DNA of 23,123 bases, taken from positions 1-23,123 of the forward strand of contig JASLGO010000082.1 in assembly GCA_030150135.1 (NCBI GenBank). Reading direction: 5' to 3'. This document shows positions 1 to 6,921 of the stretch, in pieces. The stretch comes from Aquirhabdus sp. GTDB taxonomy: Bacteria; Pseudomonadota; Gammaproteobacteria; Pseudomonadales; Moraxellaceae. The position numbers and the translations under genes were made by a program. Position 1 is the first letter of the stretch. Each line of letters starts with the position of its first letter. The notes beneath the pieces are model-generated. The model had not been told where the DNA came from. It did no database searches and was given only the letters and a program-made list of their open reading frames with translations.

Positions 1-13
1 AAGAAGACGGATT

Positions 14-547
14 TTGAAACTTAAATTATTAGCCTGTTCATTGGTTTTTATCGGTAGTTTTGTTCATGCAGAAGCAACAACCAATCCTACAAGTAGTTCA
101 GTAGAACCAACCACTACAACAGCTCCTGACTCCTCCGCTAACTCGACTCAAGATTCGGTGGAAGCTGCTCGTGAAAAAGCATTAGACGACGAGTTTTCAA
201 AATGTGTTCCAAATAATCCAAAGTATAAAAATCGATGCGCAATGTTAGAGGCGAGTAAGACGTCAATATCACACTCTCAAGCGAATGCTCAATTTACTGC
301 ATACTTACAAATGTCGAATGTATATATCAAATATCTCACTGATCGAGAATCAAGTGGATTGGGCTATTGTCGGATTAAGGGAGCTGCACAAGCTGCAAAG
401 GCGAAATATGATCCGATTAAAAATATGAATGAAATTCTGGAGCTGATTGCAGGTTGTATGGCTGCCCAATACCAGCAAGTAGGTAAACAGGAAACTGAGT
501 TGAATCAGATTGTTGAGAGTAGTAAAGCGACTGCTTCTCAAAAATAA
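14..547 (+). CDS. Secreted small protein of unknown function
   Basis: I do not recognise the family. The protein begins with a typical Sec signal peptide (basic KLK, a hydrophobic stretch, then a likely cut after VHA near residue 19). A Thr/Ser/Pro-rich linker follows (about residues 21-50), then a helical domain with four cysteines that could form two disulfides in the periplasm. The shown start is a TTG at 14. The reading frame stays open to the window edge with three basic codons just upstream, so the true start may lie outside the window. It precedes the zinc-ribbon membrane protein by 76 bases on the same strand, so the two may be co-transcribed. Coding status is well supported by the signal peptide and length; function is unknown. 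Confidence 0.7.
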   Translation: MKLKLLACSLVFIGSFVHAEATTNPTSSSVEPTTTTAPDSSANSTQDSVEAAREKALDDEFSKCVPNNPKYKNRCAMLEASKTSISHSQANAQFTAYLQMSNVYIKYLTDRESSGLGYCRIKGAAQAAKAKYDPIKNMNEILELIAGCMAAQYQQVGKQETELNQIVESSKATASQK

Positions 548-623
548 AGAGTCGTTTATTTGTTGTGTAAAAAGCTTGTTCTAATCAATTAAAAGCGTCG
601 TAAATCGCCATAAGGAACCCACA

Positions 624-1670
624 ATGAAAACACTTCTACAACCAGAAAAGTTATTTAGTCTGACGATGTGGCTAGTTGCGATTCTTTTTGCATGGTTTCT
701 GGTTGGTTTTGGTGGTTTGATTATTCGAGACCTGCCGCTGGCGACAAATAATTTGACGCCAGATCAGTTTGCGGCACCACAATTAATTGCGTTGAAACAA
801 ACCAAGAAAAATATTGAGATTGAGCAGAGTGAAAAGAATGATCAGCGTGATCTGCTGCAACAATCTCTTAGCGCTGCGCAAAGTCAATATGATACGGAAC
901 ATGTCAATTTTCAAAACTGGCTGGCAACGCGTGCAGTAACGAGTCAGTCGAATCAAAATCCTGAGTTGATTGCACGTACCAAACATTTAGAGGAGTTGAA
1001 AACCAGTCAGGTTGCGAGTCAGCAAAAAATTGCTGATCTGGATCATCAGTTGTTGCTTCTGAATCAACGGAGTGAACAGTTATATCCGCGATATGCTGAG
1101 CTAGAGCAAGAGAGTAACCAGCGTTATGAACGAGCTGTGTTTAAACAACAGTTACAGGTTTTTGGTTATCGCTTGCTGTTCATTTTGCCATTGATTGTTG
1201 CTGCGGTTTGGTTGTTTGTTCGTCATCGCAAGAGCAAATACTGGCCGTTTGTGTGGGGTTTTATTTTCTTTGCGCTGTTTAGTTTCTTTGTGGAGTTGGT
1301 GCCTTATTTGCCAAGTTATGGCGGTTATGTACGCTGTATCGTTGGATTGATTTTGGTGTTGGTTTGCGGATATTACGGCATTGGTTGGATGCAGGCTTAT
1401 TTGGCACAGCGTCAATTGACGGCTAAGGCTGATGAAAATGAACGTCGTCAGAAGTTGGATCATATTATTGCGATCAAGAAGTTAGCGGCGAATGTATGTC
1501 CGAGTTGTGAGCGGCAGTTGCTTGAGAGCAAGGATGTAGTGAGTAATTTTTGTATGTTTTGCGGGTTGAAACTTTACCGAAATTGTCCAAAGTGCAATAC
1601 ACGTCATAATTCATTTTTTGGATTTTGTCCGACTTGTGGGACAGAGAATCAGGATGAGGTTAAAGAATAA
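624..1670 (+). CDS. Membrane protein with coiled coil and C-terminal double zinc ribbon
   Basis: This 348-residue protein has an N-terminal membrane helix (about residues 12-34). A long Gln/Glu-rich coiled-coil segment follows (about 55-175), which the helix positions would place in the periplasm. Three further hydrophobic helices lie at roughly 183-200, 208-228 and 235-256. The cytoplasmic tail carries four CxxC pairs (C292/C295, C310/C313, C321/C324, C335/C338), the pattern of two zinc ribbons. An AAGGA ribosome site sits 8 bases before the ATG. A terminator follows directly after the stop. No enzymatic motif is visible. A scaffold or sensor linking envelope and cytoplasm is a guess from architecture only. 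Confidence 0.85.
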   Translation: MKTLLQPEKLFSLTMWLVAILFAWFLVGFGGLIIRDLPLATNNLTPDQFAAPQLIALKQTKKNIEIEQSEKNDQRDLLQQSLSAAQSQYDTEHVNFQNWLATRAVTSQSNQNPELIARTKHLEELKTSQVASQQKIADLDHQLLLLNQRSEQLYPRYAELEQESNQRYERAVFKQQLQVFGYRLLFILPLIVAAVWLFVRHRKSKYWPFVWGFIFFALFSFFVELVPYLPSYGGYVRCIVGLILVLVCGYYGIGWMQAYLAQRQLTAKADENERRQKLDHIIAIKKLAANVCPSCERQLLESKDVVSNFCMFCGLKLYRNCPKCNTRHNSFFGFCPTCGTENQDEVKE

Positions 1671-1677
1671 GATTGTA

Positions 1678-1701
1678 GGGTGCACATCGTGCGCCTTTTT
1701 T
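1678..1701 (+). terminator. Rho-independent terminator
   Basis: GGTGCAC (1679-1685) pairs with GTGCGCC (1689-1695), with one G-U wobble and a 3-base loop. A run of six T follows (1696-1701). It lies 8 bases after the stop of the zinc-ribbon gene and separates that unit from the Pho-type promoter downstream. Confidence 0.85.
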
Positions 1702-1765
1702 CGAATGGTTTTTATATATGAGGCAAGGTTGAGAAAACGTATTTTGCCAATAAGTGATTAATTAA

Positions 1766-1805
1766 TCGTCACCGTTCTGTCATCAAATCGTCAACTGACT
1801 GTCAA
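1766..1805 (+). promoter_or_regulatory. Two tandem PhoB boxes (four heptamers, 11-bp period)
   Basis: Four heptamers start at 1766, 1777, 1788 and 1799: TCGTCAC, CTGTCAT, TCGTCAA and CTGTCAA. Each is separated from the next by 4 bases, so the period is exactly 11 bp. All share the GTCA core. A PhoB box in E. coli is two CTGTCAT-like heptamers with this 4-base spacer, so this is two boxes in tandem (1766-1783 and 1788-1805). The strict phasing across four units makes chance unlikely. Binding by PhoB is inference; no phoB gene is in the window. Confidence 0.8.
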
Positions 1806-1815
1806 GACACAGACG

Positions 1816-1821
1816 TATGCT
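1816..1821 (+). promoter_or_regulatory. Probable -10 element of the Pho-type promoter
   Basis: TATGCT lies 10 bases downstream of the last PhoB heptamer, the spacing usual for Pho promoters where the box replaces the -35. Transcription would then begin near 1827-1829, right at the first possible start codon of the downstream gene. Confidence 0.6.
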
Positions 1822-1827
1822 TTATTC

Positions 1828-3225
1828 ATGAAAATGAATAGAGTCTTTGAGCCGATGAATGCAGTCATTAATGACTTAAGCCGCGAAGAACGTTTGAAAC
1901 AACCAGATGTTGTTGTAAAAGATGATGGCGCAACAGAGAATACCAAGCCAATAAAAATAGCACCAGAACAACAATCTCTCTTTAGTTATAAATACAATCA
2001 AAACTTAGAAAGTCATTTACTCGCAACGCCAAAACGCCGTATTGCACTGATCACCGAAACTTGGCCACCAGAAATCAATGGCGTAGCCCATTCTATCTAT
2101 CAGTTGGCGAAAGGCTTAAAAGCAAATGGAAACACGCTTTTTCTCGTTCGCCCAGCTCAGTCTCTAGCGTCTGATGATTCTATTGCCGAACAAACGATGT
2201 TGGTGAGAGGTTTTGCGATTCCTCGTTATAACACACTTCAGTTTGGAGCTCCTGCCTATTCAAGGCTGAAAGAATTCTTTACGCAGACTCAGCCTGATAT
2301 TGTGCATATTGTTACCGAAGGCCCACTAGGTTTGGCTGCGCTCTATGCTGCGAGAAAGTTAGGCATTCCAGTATCGAGCGGTTTTCACTCGCCATTTCAC
2401 GAGTTTAGCACTTACTTTGGTTTGAGCTTTTTGCTGGCACCGATTATTTCATATCTGCGTTATTTTCATAATCGTACCGATGTGACTTGTGTACCGAGCG
2501 AGAAAACGGTTCATCAACTTGAAGCAATGGGAATTGATCGTCTTTCGGTCGTCACACGTGGCGTTGATGTAGAGCGTTTTAGTCCTGAACATCGCAATCA
2601 GGCATTACGAAAATCATGGGGAGCAGGTGAGCAGACGACTGTATTACTCTATGTTGGACGTTTATCACCTGAGAAAAATATTGATTTGGTGATTGCGGCA
2701 TTTCGTGAGTTACAACTTGAGCAGTCGTTCCGCGCGGTGAAGTTGGTTTTGGTAGGTGATGGCCCAGAACGTCAAAGACTTGAGAAGCTTGGATCGGATG
2801 TGATTTTTGCGGGGATGCGTACAGGCGATGAGTTAAGTCAATATTATGCTAGTGCAGATGTCTTTGTATTTGCGAGTCAAGTTGAGACGTTTGGTAATGT
2901 TGTACCTGAGGCGATGGCAAGTGGTTTGCCTGTATTAGCTTTCAATGATGCAGCAGCGGGTCAATTGGTTGACTCAGGAAAATCAGGATGGTTGTGTCCG
3001 CTCAAGGATGAATGGCACTTTAAGCAATTAGCGGCAGGATTGCCAAAACAAGTAGAGCTCCAAGCCATGGGCAAACGTGCAAGTCAGCGCGTACAACAAA
3101 TGGGATGGCAGCATGCTGTTGTTCAATTTGAACAAGTACTGGAGCAAGTGATACAACAAAAACAATTCAATGAGGTCTCAAACGTAGAGCTTGCGACTTT
3201 CAAAGAGGAGGTAAATCATGAGTAA
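1828..3225 (+). CDS. GT4-family glycosyltransferase, probable glycolipid synthase
   Basis: This is a GT-B fold glycosyltransferase of family GT4, close in pattern to the MgtA/PimB/SqdX-type lipid glycosyltransferases. The N-terminal domain opens with RIALITETWPPEINGVAHS (residues 71-89). The C-terminal domain has the nucleotide-sugar site, with YVGRLSPEKN and the E-x7-E motif in ETFGNVVPEAM. It probably moves a hexose from an activated sugar to a lipid such as diacylglycerol at the inner membrane; the acceptor is inferred from family and context. About 70 poorly conserved residues precede the domain. ATG is possible at 1828, 1834 or 1855. The predicted transcript starts near 1828, so 1855 may be the true start. 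It overlaps the PAP2 gene by 8 bases and is expected to be induced by phosphate starvation. Confidence 0.85.
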   Translation: MKMNRVFEPMNAVINDLSREERLKQPDVVVKDDGATENTKPIKIAPEQQSLFSYKYNQNLESHLLATPKRRIALITETWPPEINGVAHSIYQLAKGLKANGNTLFLVRPAQSLASDDSIAEQTMLVRGFAIPRYNTLQFGAPAYSRLKEFFTQTQPDIVHIVTEGPLGLAALYAARKLGIPVSSGFHSPFHEFSTYFGLSFLLAPIISYLRYFHNRTDVTCVPSEKTVHQLEAMGIDRLSVVTRGVDVERFSPEHRNQALRKSWGAGEQTTVLLYVGRLSPEKNIDLVIAAFRELQLEQSFRAVKLVLVGDGPERQRLEKLGSDVIFAGMRTGDELSQYYASADVFVFASQVETFGNVVPEAMASGLPVLAFNDAAAGQLVDSGKSGWLCPLKDEWHFKQLAAGLPKQVELQAMGKRASQRVQQMGWQHAVVQFEQVLEQVIQQKQFNEVSNVELATFKEEVNHE

Positions 3226-3766
3226 ATTTCAATTAAAAATGCTACAGATGCAAGATCAGGTTCAAGGTTGGGATACATATTGGTGCTTGCGTCTGAATCG
3301 TTATTCAACACGTCTAGCCGTAGCGCGTTTGTTTAAAATGATTAGTCGCATGGGCGATGGTTGGTTTTGGTATGGGATGATATTGTTTGTTTGGGCATGG
3401 TACGGCATGGCAGTTTTGCCATTATTGATTCAAATCTCTTTGACCAGTTTGACAGGTCTTGCGATTTATAAATTACTGAAAAATAAAACATTACGCCCTA
3501 GACCTTATCAAGTTCACCAAGCGATTATGCTCGGCGAACGGCCTTTGGATCATTTTAGTTTTCCATCAGGACATACGCTGCATGCGGTGTTGTTTACCAT
3601 CATGCTGGGCGTTAGTTTTCCGTTGTTATTACCTGTGTTGATTCCATTCATGCTTTTGGTTGCTGCTTCTCGTGTGGTTCTGGGATTGCATTATCCAACG
3701 GATGTGATGGTGGGTGCGTCGATTGGTGCGCTGTTGGCAGGCGTATCGTTGTGTATCCATATCTAA
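3218..3766 (+). CDS. PAP2-family membrane phosphatase
   Basis: All three PAP2 signature motifs are present: K-x6-RP (K88 to R95-P96), PSGH (116-119) and SR-x5-H (S151-R152 to H158). H119 and H158 are the expected catalytic histidines. Several hydrophobic helices surround them, as in PgpB/LpxE-like enzymes that remove phosphate from lipids such as phosphatidate or polyprenyl diphosphate. The 182-residue length is normal for a compact member. A strong AGGAGGT ribosome site lies inside the end of the glycosyltransferase gene, and the ATG overlaps that gene by 8 bases, so the two are translated together. In this context the likely job is releasing phosphate and making diacylglycerol for the glycosyltransferase. 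The exact substrate cannot be read from sequence. Confidence 0.9.
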   Translation: MSKFQLKMLQMQDQVQGWDTYWCLRLNRYSTRLAVARLFKMISRMGDGWFWYGMILFVWAWYGMAVLPLLIQISLTSLTGLAIYKLLKNKTLRPRPYQVHQAIMLGERPLDHFSFPSGHTLHAVLFTIMLGVSFPLLLPVLIPFMLLVAASRVVLGLHYPTDVMVGASIGALLAGVSLCIHI

Positions 3767-3805
3767 ATAGGTTGATCTAATCGATATTAGATTGATTTGC
3801 ATAAA

Positions 3806-3834
3806 AATGACGCAATGTCATACTCATGGTACTA
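3806..3834 (+). promoter_or_regulatory. Candidate sigma-70 promoter for the four-helix membrane protein
   Basis: ATGACG (3806-3811) and TACTAT (3829-3834) are separated by 17 bases and each match four of six consensus positions. Transcription would begin about 27 bases before the ATG at 3868. A short inverted repeat, ATGAC-N5-GTCAT (3806-3820), overlaps the -35 and could be an operator. The assignment is by eye. Confidence 0.4.
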
Positions 3835-3867
3835 TGCTGACAATTTAGATTGTTAAGTTTATATGTT

Positions 3868-4350
3868 ATGAGTGATTTTTTTTCGATTTCCGCTGCTGTT
3901 TGTTTGGCGATTTTAGGTTCAGGTTTTCTTCTTCTTGTAGGTCTGTTGACAGGTGTCTGGAAATATACCGCAATCATGGCGAGTGAAAAATCACGCGCAC
4001 CTTATTATGTCGATATTGCTCATCGTGCTTCTCTGATGTACTCATTCAGCGCACTCGTGCTTGCTGTTTTAGCAGGGTTTTCTGTGTGGTCATCGATGGT
4101 GAATTTTTGGGCGGTTCTTGCAAATTTGGTTTATTTTTCGTTATCGATCGGCACTTATGTTATTCATGGTGCATTGCGCGATACCCAGAATCAATTGGCA
4201 CGACCACATAAGTTGGGCAAGAAAACCTTACCAAATATCCTGATTTCTGGGTTCATGTGGTCATTGATTGTGGCTGAAGTCGGTGGGACAGTGGTTTTAT
4301 TGGCGGGCACTGTGAAGCGGTTGTGGCCGATTGTCGCTGTGGTGATTTAA
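3868..4350 (+). CDS. Four-helix integral membrane protein of unknown function
   Basis: I do not recognise the family. From the ATG at 3868 (MSDFFS) it is 160 residues with four strongly hydrophobic segments, at about residues 5-35, 54-75, 82-103 and 125-150. Between helices 1 and 2 is a conserved-looking stretch, YTAIMASEKSRAPYYVDIAHRASLMYS. A loop rich in basic and polar residues sits between helices 3 and 4. An upstream in-frame TTG at 3850 is also possible but would put the leader very close to the predicted promoter. Its stop codon overlaps the stop of the convergent exporter gene in the palindrome TTAA. A small transporter subunit or membrane sensor are both possible; nothing in the sequence decides. 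Confidence 0.75.
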   Translation: MSDFFSISAAVCLAILGSGFLLLVGLLTGVWKYTAIMASEKSRAPYYVDIAHRASLMYSFSALVLAVLAGFSVWSSMVNFWAVLANLVYFSLSIGTYVIHGALRDTQNQLARPHKLGKKTLPNILISGFMWSLIVAEVGGTVVLLAGTVKRLWPIVAVVI

Positions 4351-5585
4351 ATCAACATCGCCAAGCGTTTATTTCTCACTGAAATAATAAGTACTGAACT
4401 TAGACTAAGCAGGGTACATCCGACGATCACGATGGCAAGATTCGTCAGCATATCGAACATTAAGCTATGTACCACAAGTCCACTACATAAGCTGAGTGTA
4501 AATTGAATTGAACCTTGTAATGCACTCGCGCTACCTGCGCGATTTCCTTGTTGGGCGAGTGCTAAAGCATTGCTATTTGCGCCTGTCAAACCAACGCCAG
4601 CAACCACACCAAACAATCCCACCATGACGCGTATCAGCGTATCTTGTCCAGTCAGTGCGAGGAACAATATCCAGATTGCACTGATGACTTGTAAGAGTGA
4701 TCCTGCTTTGAGGAGTTGCAAAAGATGGAACCGACCGACTAGGCGACCATTGACTTGCGACATGCCAATCACGCCTAGGGCATTGATTCCGAAATACACA
4801 CCAAAATGCTGTGCGCTCACGCCAAAGCGATCCATGAGAATTGCAGATGCCGCGCCTATATATGCAAACATAGATGCGTAGGAGAACGCGCCAGCAAGGG
4901 CAGGCGTGCGAAAGCTAGAATCTTTGAGCAATAATCCATAAGTCACGAATACATTTTTAAGCGCTAATGGTCGTCTGTTTTCGTTCATCAGTGTTTCTGA
5001 AAATCCGAAATGAATCATGACCAAACAAGCTGTGCTAAAAATTGCTAATGCTGCAAAGATGCTATGCCATCCCAAATGAGTCAGTAACCAGCCACCAAAT
5101 AATGGTGCGAGAATCGGCGCAATGCCCATGATGAGCACCATACTGGAAAATGCTTTCGCTGATTGTGTCGGTGATAAGGAGTCACGAATTGTCGCTCGAA
5201 CAATCACCATTCCCACGCAGCCTCCTAATGCTTGTGTGACACGAGCGACCAACAATAAATCGAGCCGTGTTGCAAACATACATCCGATAGATGCGATACA
5301 AAAAAGCACTAAGCCAAAGTAAAGTGGTGGTTTTCTCCCAAATCGATCACTGATCGGGCCGTAAATCAACTGACCTAAGGCGAGTCCACAGAAATATGCA
5401 GGTAATGTCGTTGCGACATCTATTGTCGTGATACCAAACTCCTGAGCGATACTCGGCAATGCCGATAGATACATATCAATCGATAGAGGTCCAAGCGCAG
5501 TGAGTGCACCAAGCATGGCAATCCATGCAAAACGATAGGATTGGTAATGTTCAGTAGAATTTGATGAAGGGGCGAGATCGGACAT
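4347..5585 (-). CDS. Bcr/CflA-family MFS drug exporter
   Basis: This is a 412-residue major facilitator protein with about twelve membrane helices. The family signature DMYLSALPSIAQEF (residues 37-50) marks the Bcr/CflA branch of proton-driven drug exporters. The loop between helices 2 and 3 carries the MFS motif A, GPISDRFGRKPP (76-87). The RVTQALGGCVGMVIVRATIRD-like stretch after helix 4 also fits this branch. Substrates are not readable from sequence; relatives export bicyclomycin, chloramphenicol, sulfonamides or small peptides. The ATG at 5583-5585 lacks a clear ribosome site. It is transcribed away from crcB's 3' end on the same strand, 136 bases downstream, and meets the four-helix gene tail to tail with a 4-base overlap. 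Confidence 0.9.
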   Translation of the reverse strand: MSDLAPSSNSTEHYQSYRFAWIAMLGALTALGPLSIDMYLSALPSIAQEFGITTIDVATTLPAYFCGLALGQLIYGPISDRFGRKPPLYFGLVLFCIASIGCMFATRLDLLLVARVTQALGGCVGMVIVRATIRDSLSPTQSAKAFSSMVLIMGIAPILAPLFGGWLLTHLGWHSIFAALAIFSTACLVMIHFGFSETLMNENRRPLALKNVFVTYGLLLKDSSFRTPALAGAFSYASMFAYIGAASAILMDRFGVSAQHFGVYFGINALGVIGMSQVNGRLVGRFHLLQLLKAGSLLQVISAIWILFLALTGQDTLIRVMVGLFGVVAGVGLTGANSNALALAQQGNRAGSASALQGSIQFTLSLCSGLVVHSLMFDMLTNLAIVIVGCTLLSLSSVLIISVRNKRLAMLI

Positions 5586-5721
5586 TAGGGACGATAGATC
5601 AAATAAACTGAGATCTTATCAATATATCGATGATGTGACACAAATTCAGCTAGGCTTTTTGTAGCTCAGATTTTTTTAGTAAATTGATTTATAAAGATTT
5701 GATGTAATAAGAAAGAGTGTT

Positions 5722-6090
5722 TTAAGCTGATCTTAAAGCATTAACTAGCCAAAAGCCCATAGCGGTTGCTGCAATTGAGCCGATCACATGGACTCCAATT
5801 AATACAAATGCAAATCCAAAGCGACCGTTGTTGAACAGTGTAAAACTTTCTGCGGAGAATGTGGAAAAAGTGGTTAAGCCGCCTAAGAAACCAGTGGCAA
5901 GTAGAAAACGCATTTCATTACTGAGTTGATTGCTCGATGCGACGACCAAGCCCATCAGAAATCCACCTAAAATATTCGCCATCAATGTGCCATAGGGAAT
6001 GACAGGATGCATGGCATTCATGGTCTGGGCGAAAAACAGCCGAAGCATTGCGCCCAGCGCCGCGCCCACACTCACGAGTAACCACTTCAT
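5722..6090 (-). CDS. crcB: Fluoride ion channel CrcB (Fluc)
   Basis: This 122-residue protein with four membrane helices is the normal Fluc size. It forms an antiparallel dimer that lets fluoride leave the cytoplasm. Signature stretches are present: YGTLMANILGG (33-43, with the pore Asn39) and GFLGGLTTFSTFSAE (67-81), which holds the two phenylalanines of the fluoride path (F75, F78). An AAAGG ribosome site lies upstream of the ATG. I looked for the fluoride riboswitch that often precedes this gene and did not find it. The gene is divergent from gcvH, with 179 bases between them. Confidence 0.95.
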   Translation of the reverse strand: MKWLLVSVGAALGAMLRLFFAQTMNAMHPVIPYGTLMANILGGFLMGLVVASSNQLSNEMRFLLATGFLGGLTTFSTFSAESFTLFNNGRFGFAFVLIGVHVIGSIAATAMGFWLVNALRSA

Positions 6091-6269
6091 ATCGATACGC
6101 CTTTACTTTTCGGTCGCTTTAGATGGATTAAGCTTGCGCATAATCTACTTTTTTGCTGTTGTTTTCAACTCTATGTAGATGCTTTCACAGATTCAAATGA
6201 GTAGAATGACTCCCATTAAATCCCATTTTCTCAGTTTTAAATAGCAATTCATCTTGTTGGAGTTATCCT

Positions 6270-6647
6270 ATGAATCATCCAAGCGATTTACACTACACCA
6301 AAAACCATTCGTGGGTACGTTTGGAAGGCGATATTGTCGTCACTGGTATTACTGATCATGCGCAAGATGCGTTAGGTGACTTGGTTTATGTAGAAGCACC
6401 AGATGTAGGTCAGCATTTGATGGCTGGTGATACTGCTGGTTTTGTTGAGTCTGTCAAAACAGCATCAGATATCTTTGTTCCTATTGATGGTGAAATTGTC
6501 GAAGTAAACGCTTTACTTGAAGAAGATCCAGATCTCGTCAATACCGATCCTTATGGTGATGGCTGGATTTATAAAATTAAACCAGTTGCAGTTGCGGACT
6601 TGAATGAACTGCTCTCTGCTGAAGATTATGAGCATTCTATTGAGTAA
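6270..6647 (+). CDS. gcvH: Glycine cleavage system H protein
   Basis: The 125-residue protein carries the lipoyl group that shuttles the aminomethyl intermediate between the P, T and L proteins of glycine cleavage. The lipoyl site is K63 in GFVESVKTASD. The surrounding GDLVYVEAPDVG and DPYGDGWIYKIK stretches are standard for the family, and the length is typical. A GGAG ribosome site lies about 8 bases before the ATG. Neither gcvT nor gcvP is adjacent, so it is a solitary gene here. It may serve a glycine cleavage enzyme encoded elsewhere or act as a lipoate relay to other lipoylated enzymes. No glycine riboswitch was seen upstream. Confidence 0.96.
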   Translation: MNHPSDLHYTKNHSWVRLEGDIVVTGITDHAQDALGDLVYVEAPDVGQHLMAGDTAGFVESVKTASDIFVPIDGEIVEVNALLEEDPDLVNTDPYGDGWIYKIKPVAVADLNELLSAEDYEHSIE

Positions 6648-6675
6648 TTTGGCTTTCTTAAAAGCATAGGGTATG

Positions 6676-6803
6676 ACTTATCTTATGAGGCTTATTGAAC
6701 ATATGCCTAGAAATCCCACCCAACCTCCCTTTCTAAAGGGAGGAGCTTTCCCCCTCTTTAGAAAAGAGGGGTTAGGGGAGATTTGATAGCATAAGATAAA
6801 TCA
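6676..6803. repeat. Nested palindromic intergenic repeat (REP/MITE-like)
   Basis: This gap between gcvH and metC holds inverted repeats at three levels. The outer arms are TTATCTTATG (6679-6688) and CATAAGATAA (6791-6800), perfect over 10 bases and extendable to 13 with one mismatch. The middle arms, about 22 bases at 6712-6733 and 6764-6785, match at 17 of 22. Inside are two perfect 9-bp hairpins: CCTCCCTTT with AAAGGGAGG (6725-6744) and CCCCTCTTT with AAAGAGGGG (6752-6772). Similar short C/T-rich and G/A-rich palindromes are common intergenic repeats in several bacterial groups. It may also act as a bidirectional terminator or RNA-stabilising structure. No open reading frame lies within it. 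Confidence 0.8.
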
Positions 6804-6921
6804 CCATATTCAAAATTTTGAGAATATTTATTCTTCAAAAAAGACTTCAAAGCAAAATCTGTTTCAACGCCTAAGCTGATAGCCACCAAACCCTGCATTC
6901 ACGTCGAGAACAAGAAAAAAG

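Noticed and set aside
4570..4881. Plus-strand open frame inside the exporter gene
   Set aside because: The translation is rich in Pro, Thr and Arg with no hydrophobic core or domain, as expected for the opposite strand of a membrane-protein gene.
5649..5680. Terminator in the gap between crcB and the exporter gene
   Set aside because: The AGCTA/TAGCT hairpin with a T run is oriented for the plus strand, but both flanking genes are on the minus strand. The stem is only 5 bp.
6091..6269. Fluoride riboswitch before crcB or glycine riboswitch before gcvH
   Set aside because: I read both strands of the gap and found neither the conserved fluoride-aptamer core nor the paired glycine-aptamer segments.
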